From the NCBI RefSeq assembly GCF_023375815.1, contig NZ_CP067412.1:5456001-5520000 (forward strand): a stretch of DNA of 64,000 nt, in the 5' to 3' direction. Below the pieces are notes generated by a model. The model made no database searches, had not been told where the DNA came from, and saw only the letters and a program-made list of their open reading frames with translations. Below are positions 27,330 to 37,460 of this stretch, one piece after another. The stretch is from Pseudomonas sp. HS6. GTDB lineage: Bacteria; Pseudomonadota; Gammaproteobacteria; Pseudomonadales; Pseudomonadaceae. Each line of letters starts with the position of its first letter. The stretch's first letter is position 1. The translations under genes and the position numbers were made by a program.

Positions 27330-27806
27330 ATGGCCGAAAACCCTGTTTTTGAGCGCGCGACCCGCTTTCTTTCGGCCCTGCGCCACTGTCAGGTACTGGG
27401 TTTGAAAGTGCACAGTGCCAGCAGTGAAGGCCTGACGGTGGTCTTGCCGTACAGCGCACAAATTGTTGGCAACCCGCTGACCGGCGTGGTCCACGGCGGG
27501 GCGATCACGTCGCTGATGGACACTGCGTGCGGCATGTCGACCCTGTGTGTCCTGCCGGAATTCGAAGTCTGCCCGACCCTCGATCTGCGCATCGACTACA
27601 TGCATGCCGCCGAACCGCATAAAGATGTCTATGGCTTCGCCCAGTGTTACCGGGTCACCACCGACGTGATCTTCGCCCGGGGCTTCGCTTATCAGGATGA
27701 TCCCGAGCAACCCATCGCCCACGTCGTCGGCACGTTCATGCGCATGGGCAAGGGCCTTAAAGGCACCAAAGGCTTTGGTGGCGCGATCAAGGGAGACAGC
27801 CAATGA
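27330..27806 (+). CDS. PaaI-type hotdog thioesterase (first of tandem pair)
   Basis: This 158-residue protein has the PaaI hotdog motif GVVHGGAITSLMDTACG, where the HGG turn and Asp are catalytic in acyl-CoA thioesterases. ATG 27330 gives the common MAENPVFERATRF start; a GTG at 27306 or an ATG further up is possible but unnecessary. Its last codons overlap the next gene by four bases (ATGA). Substrate is unknown. Confidence 0.85.
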   Translation: MAENPVFERATRFLSALRHCQVLGLKVHSASSEGLTVVLPYSAQIVGNPLTGVVHGGAITSLMDTACGMSTLCVLPEFEVCPTLDLRIDYMHAAEPHKDVYGFAQCYRVTTDVIFARGFAYQDDPEQPIAHVVGTFMRMGKGLKGTKGFGGAIKGDSQ

Positions 27807-28255
27807 ACGATGATTTCAAACAGCAGCTGCAAGAGGCCCACGAAAAGGCTGACTACGCGCCGCTGCTGAAGCTGATTCCCTACGCCGGACTGATCGGCGT
27901 CGAATGTTCGCGAGTCGGTGATGACCTGCTGTTCAAGCTGCCAGCGAACAAGGACAACATTGGTAACCCTTTATTGCCGGCGATCCACGGCGGGGTGATT
28001 GCCGGGTTCATGGAGCTGTCAGCAGCCCTGCATCTGCTGATTTTCACCGGTGCGCCCGGTGTGCCGAAGATCATCGACTTTTCCCTCGATTACCTGCGGG
28101 CCGGGCAGTTTCGCGATACCTGGGCCAGGTGTCAGGTCTGTCGTCAGGGCCGGCGGGTGGCCAACGTTGCGGTCACGGCCTGGCAAAGCACCGAAAGCGA
28201 ACCGATTGCCACGGCGCGCGCCCACTTCAAAATCGACGAGCCCTTGAAATCCTGA
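27803..28255 (+). CDS. PaaI-type hotdog protein (second of tandem pair)
   Basis: The 150-residue product has the same fold, with AIHGGVIAGFMELSA in place of the first protein's motif; the catalytic Asp position is Glu here. It ends with an RAHFKI strand typical of the family. Translational coupling to the first gene and sequence divergence between them suggest a heteromeric or sequential pair rather than a recent duplication. Confidence 0.85.
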   Translation: MNDDFKQQLQEAHEKADYAPLLKLIPYAGLIGVECSRVGDDLLFKLPANKDNIGNPLLPAIHGGVIAGFMELSAALHLLIFTGAPGVPKIIDFSLDYLRAGQFRDTWARCQVCRQGRRVANVAVTAWQSTESEPIATARAHFKIDEPLKS

Positions 28256-28336
28256 ACACCGCCCCCAACTCAGTGAACAACCCGCCGCAGACCATTTGGG
28301 TCGCGGCCAATGCCATCTGATTGGAGTTTGATGACC

Positions 28337-30241
28337 ATGAGTGTGGAAACTCAAAAGGAAACCCTGGGCTTCCAGACCGAGGTGAAGCAACTGCTGCACC
28401 TCATGATCCATTCGCTGTATTCCAACAAGGAAATCTTCCTTCGCGAATTGATCTCGAACGCCTCCGACGCCGTCGACAAATTGCGCTTCGAAGCCCTGGC
28501 CAAGCCTGAGTTGCTCGAAGGTGGCGCTGAGCTGAAAATCCGTGTGAGCTTCGACAAGGACGCCAAAACCGTCACCCTCGAAGACAACGGCATCGGCATG
28601 AACCGCGACGATGTGATCACCCACCTGGGGACCATCGCCAAATCCGGCACCGCTGATTTCATGAAAAACCTGTCGGGCGATCAGAAGAAGGATTCGCACC
28701 TGATCGGCCAGTTCGGTGTGGGCTTCTACTCGGCCTTCATCGTTGCTGACAAAGTTGATGTGTACAGCCGCCGCGCCGGCACTGCTTCGAGCGAAGGCGT
28801 GCACTGGTCGTCGAAAGGCGAGGGCGAGTTCGAAGTCGCTACCATCGACAAGCCTGAGCGTGGCACCCGCATCGTCCTGCACCTGAAAAAAGACGAAGAC
28901 GAGTTCGCCGATGGCTGGCGTCTGCGCAACATCATCAAGAAGTACTCCGACCACATCGCGCTGCCGATCGAGCTGCCGAAAGAAGTGGCCGCTGCCGAAG
29001 GTGAAGAGAAACCTGAAGTTGAATGGGAAACCGTCAACCGCGCCAGCGCCCTGTGGACCCGTCCTCGCACTGAAGTGAAGGATGAGGAATACCAGGAGTT
29101 CTACAAGCACATCGCCCACGACTTCGAAAATCCGCTGGCCTGGAGCCACAACAAGGTCGAAGGCAAGCTCGAGTACAGCTCGCTGCTGTACGTGCCGGCC
29201 CGTGCACCGTTCGATCTGTACCAGCGTGAAGCGCCGAAAGGCCTGAAGTTGTACGTACAGCGCGTATTTGTAATGGATCAGGCAGAGTCGTTCCTGCCGC
29301 TGTACCTGCGCTTCATCAAGGGCGTGGTCGACTCCAACGACCTGTCGCTGAACGTGTCGCGGGAAATCCTGCAGAAAGACCCGATCATCGACTCGATGAA
29401 GTCGGCGCTGACCAAGCGCGTGCTGGACATGCTGGAAAAACTGGCGAAGAACGAGCCTGAGCAATACAAGGGCTTCTGGAAAAACTTCGGTCAGGTCATG
29501 AAAGAAGGCCCGGCAGAAGATTTCGCCAACAAGGAAAAAATTGCCGGTCTGCTGCGTTTCGCATCGACCAACGGCGACGACGGCGAGCAGCTCGTCGGTC
29601 TGGCCGACTACCTGGCCCGCGCCAAGGAGGGTCAGGACAAGATCTACTACCTGACCGGCGAAACCTACGCGCAGGTCAAGAACAGCCCGCACCTGGAAGT
29701 CTTCCGCAAGAAAGGCATCGAAGTGCTGCTGCTGACCGACCGTATCGACGAGTGGCTGATGAGCTACCTCAGCGAATTCGACGGCAAGAGCTTTGTCGAC
29801 GTCGCGCGCGGTGACCTGGACCTGGGCAACCTGGACTCGGAAGAGGACAAGAAGGCCGCAGAAGAAGTCGCCAAGTCGAAGGAAGGTCTGGTTGAGCGTC
29901 TGAAAACCGCACTGGGCGACTCCGTTGCCGAAGTCCGCGTTTCCCATCGTTTGACCGATTCGCCGGCCATTCTGGCCATCGGTGAGCAGGACCTGGGTCT
30001 GCAAATGCGTCAGATCCTCGAGGCCAGCGGGCAGAAGGTGCCGGATTCGAAGCCGATCTTCGAATTCAACCCGAGCCACCCACTGATAGCGAAGCTCGAC
30101 AACGAGACCAGCGAAGAGCGTTTTGGCGACCTGTCGCACATCCTCTTCGACCAGGCCGCCCTGGCGGCTGGCGACAGCTTGAAAGACCCGGCCGCGTACG
30201 TGAGCCGCCTGAACAAGCTGCTGGTCGAGCTGTCCGCTTGA
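28337..30241 (+). CDS. htpG: Molecular chaperone HtpG (Hsp90)
   Basis: The 634-residue bacterial Hsp90 shows the GHKL ATPase N-domain: [16 protein letters not shown] (ATP-lid Asn), [15 protein letters not shown] and [11 protein letters not shown], then the middle-domain NVSREILQ with catalytic Arg. The start [15 protein letters not shown] at 28337 is the family start; an ATG at 28331 is closer to GGAG and would add two residues. No sigma32 promoter was convincing in the short gap after the thioesterase genes. A terminator follows. Confidence 0.97.
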   Translation: MSVETQKETLGFQTEVKQLLHLMIHSLYSNKEIFLRELISNASDAVDKLRFEALAKPELLEGGAELKIRVSFDKDAKTVTLEDNGIGMNRDDVITHLGTIAKSGTADFMKNLSGDQKKDSHLIGQFGVGFYSAFIVADKVDVYSRRAGTASSEGVHWSSKGEGEFEVATIDKPERGTRIVLHLKKDEDEFADGWRLRNIIKKYSDHIALPIELPKEVAAAEGEEKPEVEWETVNRASALWTRPRTEVKDEEYQEFYKHIAHDFENPLAWSHNKVEGKLEYSSLLYVPARAPFDLYQREAPKGLKLYVQRVFVMDQAESFLPLYLRFIKGVVDSNDLSLNVSREILQKDPIIDSMKSALTKRVLDMLEKLAKNEPEQYKGFWKNFGQVMKEGPAEDFANKEKIAGLLRFASTNGDDGEQLVGLADYLARAKEGQDKIYYLTGETYAQVKNSPHLEVFRKKGIEVLLLTDRIDEWLMSYLSEFDGKSFVDVARGDLDLGNLDSEEDKKAAEEVAKSKEGLVERLKTALGDSVAEVRVSHRLTDSPAILAIGEQDLGLQMRQILEASGQKVPDSKPIFEFNPSHPLIAKLDNETSEERFGDLSHILFDQAALAAGDSLKDPAAYVSRLNKLLVELSA

Positions 30242-30252
30242 TCAGGCTGTAG

Positions 30253-30277
30253 AAAAACCCGCTTCGGCGGGTTTTTT
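30253..30277 (+). terminator. Rho-independent terminator of htpG
   Basis: AAAAACCCGC and GCGGGTTTTTT pair around a TTCG tetraloop with a T tract. Confidence 0.85.
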
Positions 30278-30309
30278 CATTCTGGTGTTCAACCAATCAG
30301 GAGTCAGAA

Positions 30310-31038
30310 ATGAGCCAAGTCACTGTACGTTCCGTGGTCTATCAGATTGACGGCCAGCCTTATGAAGGCCGCCTGGCGTTCGACGCCGAGCACAAAGGTG
30401 CGCGTCCGGGCCTGTTGATGGCGCCGAACTGGATGGGTGTCAGCGCTGGCGCTGAAGAAATCGCCAAATCGGTGGCGGCCAAGGGCTACGTGGTGCTGAT
30501 CGCCGACGTGTACGGGCAAGCGGTGCGTCCGCAGAACGGCGACCAGGCGGGCGCGGCGATGATGCCGCTGAAAAATGACCGTGCACTGCTGCGCAAGCGT
30601 ATGCAGGCAGCGTTCGAACAATTGCAGAAACAGGGCGAAGCGGCGGTTGATACGTCGAAACTGGCGGTGTTCGGTTTCTGTTTCGGCGGGTGCTGTGCAC
30701 TGGATCTGGCCCGTACAGGTGCTGCAATCAAAGCGGCAGTATCGTTCCACGGCACGCTGGATTCGCCGAACCCGGCGGATGCGAAAAACATCAAGGGCTC
30801 GGTGCTGGTGCTGCACGGCGCTTCCGATCCGCTGGTGCCGAAAGAGCAACTGCCGGCATTCGAAGACGAGATGAACGCCGCCGGTGTGGACTGGCAATTG
30901 CTGAGCTACGGCGGCGCGGTGCACTCGTTCACCGATCCGCACGCCAATGTGCCGGGCAAGATGATGTACGACGCGAAAACCGCTGCGCGGGCGTTCAAGT
31001 CGATGCATGACTTGCTGGAAGAAGTGTTCAAGGGCTGA
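30310..31038 (+). CDS. Dienelactone hydrolase family protein
   Basis: This 242-residue alpha/beta hydrolase has the Cys nucleophile typical of dienelactone hydrolases in GFCFGGCC (Cys about 120), an acid in HGASDPLVP and the His in GGAVHSFTDP. The substrate is not evident: no chlorocatechol or other aromatic pathway genes are nearby, so it may be a general carboxyl-ester hydrolase. A GGAG ribosome site precedes the ATG. It is monocistronic. Confidence 0.88.
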   Translation: MSQVTVRSVVYQIDGQPYEGRLAFDAEHKGARPGLLMAPNWMGVSAGAEEIAKSVAAKGYVVLIADVYGQAVRPQNGDQAGAAMMPLKNDRALLRKRMQAAFEQLQKQGEAAVDTSKLAVFGFCFGGCCALDLARTGAAIKAAVSFHGTLDSPNPADAKNIKGSVLVLHGASDPLVPKEQLPAFEDEMNAAGVDWQLLSYGGAVHSFTDPHANVPGKMMYDAKTAARAFKSMHDLLEEVFKG

Positions 31039-31069
31039 AAAGCGAAAAGCGAAAAGCCAAAAGCGAAAG

Positions 31070-31249
31070 CCCCTCACCCTAACCCTCTCCCAAAGGGAGA
31101 GGGGACTGACCGTGAGTTTCTCGAGAGTTGCATCGACCTGAAAGTGAATCACCGAATCCATAATCGACTCGGTCTTTCAGGTCGATGTATGACGCAAGAC
31201 ACCACGGTCGGCTCCCTCTCCCCCCGGGAGAGGGCTGGGGTGAGGGCGG
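31070..31249. repeat. 180-bp nested palindromic intergenic element
   Basis: The outer arms at 31070-31114 (CCCTCACCCTAACCCTCTCC and on) and about 31205-31249 are inverted copies, each containing its own small CTCTCCC/GGGAGAG hairpin. Inside them GCATCGACCTGAAAG (31130-31144) pairs with CTTTCAGGTCGATG (31174-31187). Just upstream, 31040-31069 is a short tandem of GAAAAGC-like units. The element fills the convergent gap between the dienelactone hydrolase and pirin genes. Confidence 0.8.
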
Positions 31250-31254
31250 GCGGT

Positions 31255-32121
31255 TTAACGCGGCAATTCAATCCGCTCGACTTCCCCCGGCACCGTAGGC
31301 CAATCCCCAACCGCCCACTTGCGCCGCGCCTCATCGATCGCCGCCGGATCGCTCGCCACAAAATTCCAGTTGATCCGCCGAGGCCCGTCCAGTGGTGCGC
31401 CGCCGAACAGTACGGCATGACTGTCGCTCTCTGCGAACAGACTCATATCTTCCCTGGCCGGCAACACCACCAGCGCATGCGGTTCGACCGCTTCGCCATT
31501 CAATTGCACATCACCGCTCAACACATACAGCGCCCGCTCTTCATGTTCGGTCGGGATCAGCAGTGTGGTTGCCGTTTGCATCTTCAGTTCTGCATACAGC
31601 GTCGGAGAAAGCACCGGCACCGGCGATTCCAGGCAAAAGCCTGACCCGGCAATCATGCGGATCTGTACACCGAGGTTATCGCTGACTGGCAATGTCGACG
31701 CTGGGTGATGGCTGTAATGCCCGGGACCCTGTTCGTGATTCTTGGGCGAGGCGAGCCAGATTTGCAGCCCGTGCATCTTGAAGCTCTGTTCCCACAGAGG
31801 TTCGGGTGTGCGCTCGACATGGGCAATCGCGCTGCCCGCCGTCATCCAGCTGACATCGCCGGCGCTGACGACTTGATCGGAGCCGAGGCTGTCCTTGTGC
31901 TGGATCTGCCCCTCAAACAGATAGGTCAAGGTCGACAGACCAATGTGCGGATGCTGTCGGATGTTCATCCCTTTGCCTGCGGGATAAACCGTTTCGAGCA
32001 TGTGATCGAAAAACACGAAAGGGCCGACGCTGCGGCATTTGGCTGACGGCAGCGGGCGCAGGATCGGCTGGCCTTCGACGTCTTCGGCGCGCGGGCGGAT
32101 GATCAGGGGTTGGGTGTCCAT
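31255..32121 (-). CDS. Pirin family protein
   Basis: This 288-residue bicupin has the N-terminal pirin metal site HPHIGLSTLTYLFEG with the later ligands in SAIAHVERTP (His and Glu). The C-terminal cupin is the usual reduced one (SGDVQLNGEAVEPHALVVLP). Bacterial pirins have been linked to quercetinase activity and to binding metabolic enzymes; the role here is unknown. It is followed on the same strand by nothing and preceded by the OsmC gene, 61 bp away, with which it may be co-transcribed. Confidence 0.92.
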   Translation of the reverse strand: MDTQPLIIRPRAEDVEGQPILRPLPSAKCRSVGPFVFFDHMLETVYPAGKGMNIRQHPHIGLSTLTYLFEGQIQHKDSLGSDQVVSAGDVSWMTAGSAIAHVERTPEPLWEQSFKMHGLQIWLASPKNHEQGPGHYSHHPASTLPVSDNLGVQIRMIAGSGFCLESPVPVLSPTLYAELKMQTATTLLIPTEHEERALYVLSGDVQLNGEAVEPHALVVLPAREDMSLFAESDSHAVLFGGAPLDGPRRINWNFVASDPAAIDEARRKWAVGDWPTVPGEVERIELPR

Positions 32122-32182
32122 GGTCCATTCCAGGCTGAGCGGGTGATGCGTGGAGCATAACCCGCCGGTGTCGTGTTGGTGA

Positions 32183-32599
32183 TTACTGGCTGTCGAAGCC
32201 TTGTGGGGCGTGGGTTTCGATGGTGACTTCGCTGGTGGTCATCAGTTTGTGAATCGGGCAGCGATCCGCCACTCGCAACAGCTCTTCGCGTTGTGCGTCG
32301 GTGAGCACGCCTTTAAGTGTCAGGGTGACGTGCAGGGCGTACTTGCCTTTCTGTTCCTGACTGTTGTCGCGCTTGACCTCGACACCGACGCCGGTAAGCG
32401 GAATGTCTTTTTTCTTCGCGTACAGCTTCAGCGTCAGAGCCTTGCAGGCGCCGAGGGCGGCGTCGAAGTAATCGTGTGGCTCCGGAGCCGAGCCTTCGCC
32501 GCCGGCAGTCGTCGGGACATCGGCAAACAGTTCGTGCTCATCGATCTGTACGGTGTGACGGAAACCTTCGGCGGAGATGGTATTGACGGTGACGGTCAT
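32183..32599 (-). CDS. OsmC family protein
   Basis: The 138-residue product starts at ATG 32599, with GAGG five bases upstream. The two redox cysteines of the OsmC/Ohr fold are present, in LGACKALTLK and VADRCPIHKLM. It is most like the YhfA-type OsmC group (HDYFDAALGACKA), which are presumed thiol peroxidases. Read together with the pirin gene downstream. Confidence 0.9.
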   Translation of the reverse strand: MTVTVNTISAEGFRHTVQIDEHELFADVPTTAGGEGSAPEPHDYFDAALGACKALTLKLYAKKKDIPLTGVGVEVKRDNSQEQKGKYALHVTLTLKGVLTDAQREELLRVADRCPIHKLMTTSEVTIETHAPQGFDSQ

Positions 32600-32975
32600 G
32601 TGAACCTCGCAAGCGGTAGGAAAAGTCATTCGATCAAATAAGACCTTGCAGGTATAGAGCATTCCCGCAGGGGCGCGTTCCACTTTCTTGCCGGTACGCG
32701 GCAGGGCGACAGGTTATGCCGTTGAGTTGACGATTACTTGTGTCGGTGTTTCACCTGCGGGTTTGTTTCAGGGTTTTCCAATAACTTCTTATTGATCTTG
32801 CATCGAACGGTGTTCAAGTCCGGCAAATCGACGCTGAATCGTTAATGCCAAGGGTTCGAAGTATTAAGGCCTTTTGATATCACGTTTTGGTCTTACGCAA
32901 ATTTTCGCCGGGCCGATACCTTCTAAAGCAGCCAGCTGCAGGGTTGATGCAGCGCTTTTGGAAGGAACCAGAGCA
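32600..32975 (+). other. Gap between the OsmC gene and the chemoreceptor gene
   Basis: This divergent 376-bp gap has no credible gene. A weak match to a flagellar sigma28 promoter (TCAAGT at 32814-32819, 12 bp, then CGCTGAAT) lies about 150 bp before the chemoreceptor start and would fit its class, but the -10 half is poor. Confidence 0.3.
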
Positions 32976-34601
32976 ATGAGTATCCGTAGTCTCAATATTG
33001 CCCCCCGTGCCGGGCTGGGCTTCGGCCTGTTGGCGTTGATGGTGTTCGGCCTTGGCGCATTCGCTTTGCTGCAAATGTCGAACATGCGCGCTCAGTCCGA
33101 TGAGGTCGACAACAACTGGTTGCCGAGCGTGATGGCGGTGGGTGAAATGAGTCAGGACATGCTGCGCCTGCGCGCCCTGACCATGCGCCTGTTGCTCAAT
33201 CGCGATCCTCAGGCGCTCGATCAGAATGTCGCCAAGCTCAACGAGCTGCGTGGTGTGTTGAGCGAAGCCCAGCAGCGCTACGACGTATTGATCGTGTTGC
33301 CCGAGGAGCGGGCGCTGTTCGACCGCTTCAAGGTGGCCGAGCACAAGTATCTGGAACTTCAGGCTCAGGTGATGGCGCTGTCGGCCCAGAGCCGGGTGGA
33401 AGAGGCGGCAAGCATTCTCAATGCGCAGATGAGTCCGCTGGCCGACGATATTGCGGTCACGCTTAAAGAGTTGGTGGAGCTGAACAAGCACAATGCCAAC
33501 CTCGCCACGGAGGCGGCACGGCTGGTGTTTATCAATTCGCGGGTCTGGGTCGGGGTGATGATCGGCATCACTGCGCTGATCACCATTGGTCTGGCGCTGC
33601 TGCTCACCCGCAGTATCGTGGTACCGCTCTCGCAATCGCTGGGGGTTGCCGAGGTGGTGGCCGGCGGCGATCTGACCGGCGATATCAGCATCATCGGCAA
33701 GGATGAGCCGGCACGGCTGCTGCACGCGCTCAAAAGCATGCAGCACAACTTGCGCGACACCATCCGGCAGATCTCGGAGTCTTCCAGTCAGTTGGCTTCG
33801 GCCTCGGAGGAGCTGAGTTGCGTCACCGAAGATGCGACGCGCGGGCTGCATCAGCAGAGCCTGGAGATCGAACAGGCCGCCACGGCAGTCAATCAGATGA
33901 CTGCGGCGGTGGAGGAGGTCGCCAGCAACGCCGTGGCGACTTCCGAGGCGTCGCGCGAGTCGGATCGCATTGCCCAGCATGGCCGTGAGCAAGTGCAGCA
34001 GACTGTGTCCTCCATCGAACTGCTGGCGGATGATGTCACTGCCAACGCCACGCAGGTGGAGGATCTGGCGCAGAAGGTCTACAGCATCAGCAAAGTGCTG
34101 GAGGTGATCCGCTCGATTGCCGAACAGACCAATCTTCTGGCGCTGAACGCGGCGATCGAGGCTGCCCGCGCCGGTGACGCCGGGCGTGGCTTCGCGGTGG
34201 TGGCCGACGAAGTCCGGGCGCTGGCCCATCGTACTCAGCAATCGACCCAGGAAATCGAACAGATGATCGGCGGTATCCAGCAGGGCACCGATTCGGCGGT
34301 CAGTTCGATGCAGCAGAGCAATGTCCGCGCGCGTTCGACCCTCGATCTGGCGAAAGCTGCCGGGGTGGCGCTGGAGGAAATTGCGTCGGCGTTCACCTTG
34401 ATCAACGAGCGCAATCTGGTGATCGCCAGTGCGTCGGAAGAGCAGGCTGCGGTGGCGCGGGAGGTGGACCGTAACCTGATGAACATCCGCGATCTGGCGA
34501 TGCAGACCTCCGCCGGGGCCAATCAGACCAGTGCCGCGAGCCAGGAGTTGTCGCGGCTGGCGGTGGATCTGAACAATATGGTGGCGAAATTCTCGGTTTG
34601 A
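32976..34601 (+). CDS. Methyl-accepting chemotaxis protein
   Basis: This 541-residue chemoreceptor has a membrane segment (about 13-33), a four-helix-bundle type periplasmic sensor (about 35-185, with [20 protein letters not shown]), a second membrane segment (about 190-210), HAMP, and the long signalling coiled coil with the CheA/CheW-binding tip [18 protein letters not shown]. No C-terminal CheR-tethering pentapeptide is present (ends VAKFSV). Ligand is unknown. The start ATG 32976 follows GGAAGGAACC. Confidence 0.93.
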   Translation: MSIRSLNIAPRAGLGFGLLALMVFGLGAFALLQMSNMRAQSDEVDNNWLPSVMAVGEMSQDMLRLRALTMRLLLNRDPQALDQNVAKLNELRGVLSEAQQRYDVLIVLPEERALFDRFKVAEHKYLELQAQVMALSAQSRVEEAASILNAQMSPLADDIAVTLKELVELNKHNANLATEAARLVFINSRVWVGVMIGITALITIGLALLLTRSIVVPLSQSLGVAEVVAGGDLTGDISIIGKDEPARLLHALKSMQHNLRDTIRQISESSSQLASASEELSCVTEDATRGLHQQSLEIEQAATAVNQMTAAVEEVASNAVATSEASRESDRIAQHGREQVQQTVSSIELLADDVTANATQVEDLAQKVYSISKVLEVIRSIAEQTNLLALNAAIEAARAGDAGRGFAVVADEVRALAHRTQQSTQEIEQMIGGIQQGTDSAVSSMQQSNVRARSTLDLAKAAGVALEEIASAFTLINERNLVIASASEEQAAVAREVDRNLMNIRDLAMQTSAGANQTSAASQELSRLAVDLNNMVAKFSV

Positions 34602-34619
34602 TCACCGTTCGACAGGCGA

Positions 34620-34648
34620 AAAAAAGCCCCGCAATCGCGGGGCTTTTC
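34620..34648. terminator. Bidirectional terminator (chemoreceptor / DUF3108)
   Basis: AAAAGCCCCGC and GCGGGGCTTTT form a perfect 11-bp stem around AATC, with A and T tracts outside, 20 bp after the chemoreceptor stop. Confidence 0.88.
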
Positions 34649-34654
34649 GTTGAA

Positions 34655-35368
34655 TCAACTGCCTTTGACAGTCTTGCCGTTGACCGTGCCGTCCAGGAGC
34701 ATGATGTTGTACTCCTTGCCGTCGGTTTCGACCTGTTGCAGGCGGACCAGCAGGTAATCCCAGTCCTTGGCGAACCACATCACGGTGGTGCGCTTGCTTT
34801 GTGTCGGGTCGCGCACGCGCTCGACCTTGATGGCGTCGATCTTGCCCGCCTTGGTCTCGACTTTCTCCGAGCCCAATACGCGGAAGTCATAGGTATCGAC
34901 TTCACCGCCGTCGACCACTTGATAACTCATGGTCTTTTTGCCGGCGGCGACGTCATGCTGCAACGCCAACTGGTAAGTGGACTTGTCGACCATGCCGCGG
35001 TTCAACGGGACTTTTACCGCGTCGCCGCGATCGGTGCCGGTGACCATCTTGGTGGTCCAGTCGAAGTCCAGGTCAGCCTTTTTCGCTTTGCCCAGGCCAC
35101 CACGTTCGAAGTGGTAGGACTGCGGGAGCAGGGTGTCCTTGTCCAGGGTCAGGGTGCTTTCTTCGGACAGGCTGGCGATCATCATCGACGCCTTGAAGGT
35201 GAGCTTCCAGACGCCGTTGGCTTCCTTGGTCAGGCTGCGTTCGGCAGTGCCGCTCATGGGCAACTGTTTCCAGTCGGCGGTGTAGCTGGCGGAGAACGGT
35301 TGAAGGTCTGCCGCCTGGGCGAAAGGCAGGGCGAGCAGAGCGCAAGCGAAGAGCAGGGCGCGACGCAT
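34655..35368 (-). CDS. DUF3108 domain periplasmic protein
   Basis: This 237-residue protein has a clear signal peptide (LLFACALLALPFAQA) and the DUF3108 pattern of short beta strands, seen from FSASYTADWKQLPMSG to the late VERVRDPTQSKRTTVMWFAKDWDYLLVRLQQ. Function is unknown, possibly a beta-barrel or lipocalin-like envelope protein. It follows purN by eight bases with GGAG before its ATG, so it is the third gene of the purM-purN operon, as in other pseudomonads. Confidence 0.85.
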   Translation of the reverse strand: MRRALLFACALLALPFAQAADLQPFSASYTADWKQLPMSGTAERSLTKEANGVWKLTFKASMMIASLSEESTLTLDKDTLLPQSYHFERGGLGKAKKADLDFDWTTKMVTGTDRGDAVKVPLNRGMVDKSTYQLALQHDVAAGKKTMSYQVVDGGEVDTYDFRVLGSEKVETKAGKIDAIKVERVRDPTQSKRTTVMWFAKDWDYLLVRLQQVETDGKEYNIMLLDGTVNGKTVKGS

Positions 35369-35376
35369 AAAATCTC

Positions 35377-36027
35377 CTAGTTTCGAATCAAGTGACCGCT
35401 GGCCCCAAGTAACTGACCATCCAGTAAAGCACCTTGCTCGCCGAGGGTCAGCCGTCCTTCGGCAAACCAGCGTACGGCCATCGGGTAGATCAGGTGTTCC
35501 TGAACGTGAACCCGTTGCGCCAGACTCTGCGGCGAATCGTGCAACTCTACCGGTATTACTGCCTGTACGACCAGTGGTCCGCCATCGAGTTCCTCGGTGA
35601 CGAAGTGCACGGAGCAGCCGTGTTCGGCGTCGCCGGCTTCCATCGCGCGCTGATGAGTGTGTAACCCTTTGTATTTGGGTAGCAGCGACGGGTGGATGTT
35701 GAGCAGGCGACCCTGGTAATGACGGACGAAGTCAGCGCTGAGAATGCGCATGAACCCGGCCAGTACCACGAGTCTGGGCTTGAAGGCGTCGATCAGTTCG
35801 ATCAGGGCGGCATCGAAGGCCTCGCGGCCTTCGAATCCCTTGTGATCCAGCGAGCGGGTGGCGATACCCGCGTCACTGGCGCGTTGCAGGCCGTAAGCGT
35901 CGGCGCGGTTGGAAATCACCGCAGCGATGCGGACCGGGCTGTCGCCGGTCCGCGTGCTGTCGATCAGGGCCTGCAAGTTACTGCCGGTGCCGGACAACAG
36001 CACCACGACATCACAGGTTGCGGACAT
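35377..36027 (-). CDS. purN: Phosphoribosylglycinamide formyltransferase
   Basis: The 216-residue enzyme formylates GAR with 10-formyl-tetrahydrofolate in purine synthesis. It shows the N-terminal VVLLSGTGSNLQALID substrate loop, LAGFMRILS with the catalytic Asn region, NIHPSLLPKYKGLHTHQRA (catalytic His) and the Asp in EELDGGPL. It shares one base with the end of purM (TAATG). Confidence 0.97.
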   Translation of the reverse strand: MSATCDVVVLLSGTGSNLQALIDSTRTGDSPVRIAAVISNRADAYGLQRASDAGIATRSLDHKGFEGREAFDAALIELIDAFKPRLVVLAGFMRILSADFVRHYQGRLLNIHPSLLPKYKGLHTHQRAMEAGDAEHGCSVHFVTEELDGGPLVVQAVIPVELHDSPQSLAQRVHVQEHLIYPMAVRWFAEGRLTLGEQGALLDGQLLGASGHLIRN

Positions 36028-37085
36028 TAATGAGCCTTAAGGTTCTGCAGATCAACCTGGGCAGCACCTTCGGCGGCAGCAGCGATCTGACCGATGACCC
36101 AAGGCTGCTCGCCAGCGTCACGCAGGGTGTTCAGGGCAACTTCAACGTGCTCCTGAGCTACGCAGATCACCATGCCCACGCCGCAGTTCAGCACGCGGTG
36201 CATCTCGGTTTCGTCCACGTTGCCTTGCTCTTGCAGCCAGTCGAAGACGGCCGGGCGAGTCCAGCTGGCCACGTCAACCACCGCTTGAGCGCCTTTTGGC
36301 AGAACGCGTGGGATGTTGTCCAGCAGGCCGCCACCGGTGATGTGGGCCATCGCTTTGACAGCGCCGGTGTCCTTGATCAGCTTGAGCAGCGGCTTCACGT
36401 AGATGCGGGTCGGGGCCATCAGCAGTTCGGTCAGCGGTTTGCCGTCGAGCTGAACGGTTTCGATGTCGGCGCCGGACACTTCGATGATCTTGCGGATCAG
36501 CGAGTAGCCGTTGGAGTGCGGGCCGGACGATGGCAGAGCGATCAGGGCGTCACCGGTAGCGACTTTCGAGCCGTCGATGATTTCCGCTTTTTCCACGACG
36601 CCGACGCAGAAGCCGGCCAGGTCGTAGTCTTCGCCTTCGTACATGCCAGGCATTTCAGCGGTTTCGCCGCCGACCAGGGAGCAGCCAGCCAGTTCGCAGC
36701 CTGCACCGATACCGGTGACGACGGTGGCTGCAACATCAACGTTCAGCTTGCCGGTGGCGTAGTAATCGAGGAAGAACAGCGGCTCGGCGCCGCATACCAC
36801 CAGATCGTTGACGCACATGGCGACCAGGTCCTGGCCGATGCTGTCGTGCTTGTTCAGGTTCAGCGCCAGGCGCAGCTTGGTGCCGACGCCGTCGGTGCCG
36901 GAAACCAGTACTGGCTGCTTGTAGCCGGCCGGGATTTCGCAGAGGGCGCCGAAACCGCCCAGGCCGCCCATGACTTCCGGGCGCGCAGTGCGCTTGGCGA
37001 CGCTCTTGATGCGTTCGACCAATGCTTCACCGGCGTCGATGTCTACACCGGCGTCCTTGTAGCTCAGGGAGGGTTGCTTGCTCAT
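36027..37085 (-). CDS. purM: Phosphoribosylformylglycinamidine cyclo-ligase
   Basis: The 352-residue AIR synthetase closes the imidazole ring. Marks are [45 protein letters not shown] and [19 protein letters not shown] 37085 gives the standard [13 protein letters not shown] start; the frame is open upstream but the extra residues are not family-like. First gene of purM-purN-DUF3108. Confidence 0.97.
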   Translation of the reverse strand: MSKQPSLSYKDAGVDIDAGEALVERIKSVAKRTARPEVMGGLGGFGALCEIPAGYKQPVLVSGTDGVGTKLRLALNLNKHDSIGQDLVAMCVNDLVVCGAEPLFFLDYYATGKLNVDVAATVVTGIGAGCELAGCSLVGGETAEMPGMYEGEDYDLAGFCVGVVEKAEIIDGSKVATGDALIALPSSGPHSNGYSLIRKIIEVSGADIETVQLDGKPLTELLMAPTRIYVKPLLKLIKDTGAVKAMAHITGGGLLDNIPRVLPKGAQAVVDVASWTRPAVFDWLQEQGNVDETEMHRVLNCGVGMVICVAQEHVEVALNTLRDAGEQPWVIGQIAAAAEGAAQVDLQNLKAH

Positions 37086-37460
37086 GATCCAGGCCTTTAG
37101 GGGAGGGGATTCAGGGGTAACGACCGAGTCCAGCGGGAACGCCGAATCCGACGGAGGCGATTGCCTCACGCGAAATCGATGTGCCCGGCTGTTGCCGGTC
37201 TGCGAAGGCGCGCGATTTTATCAGGCTTGAGGGGCAGCGGCCATCCTCACGCCGACGGGCAGGGGCATATCGACCGAAATTTTTTGCAAATGAAGCTGTG
37301 GGTGACATCACGGGTGCCTGTATAAGGAACCGTCTATCGTTAGGGCTATGCAAAAACTTATCGCCAGCGTGTGAATGTTTTGCAACGGCCAGTGGTCACA
37401 GGCTTGCTCAATCCGGTTCACGCGGCCTGTTCCAGCCGCTCTTGTCGACGGGAATTCTCC
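37086..37460. other. Divergent gap between purM and the DUF2066 gene
   Basis: This 375-bp control region holds promoters for both directions. For purM a TTGCAA...TATGCC pair with 14-bp spacing can be found but is poor. No PurR-like operator or open frame with a ribosome site is evident. Confidence 0.35.
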
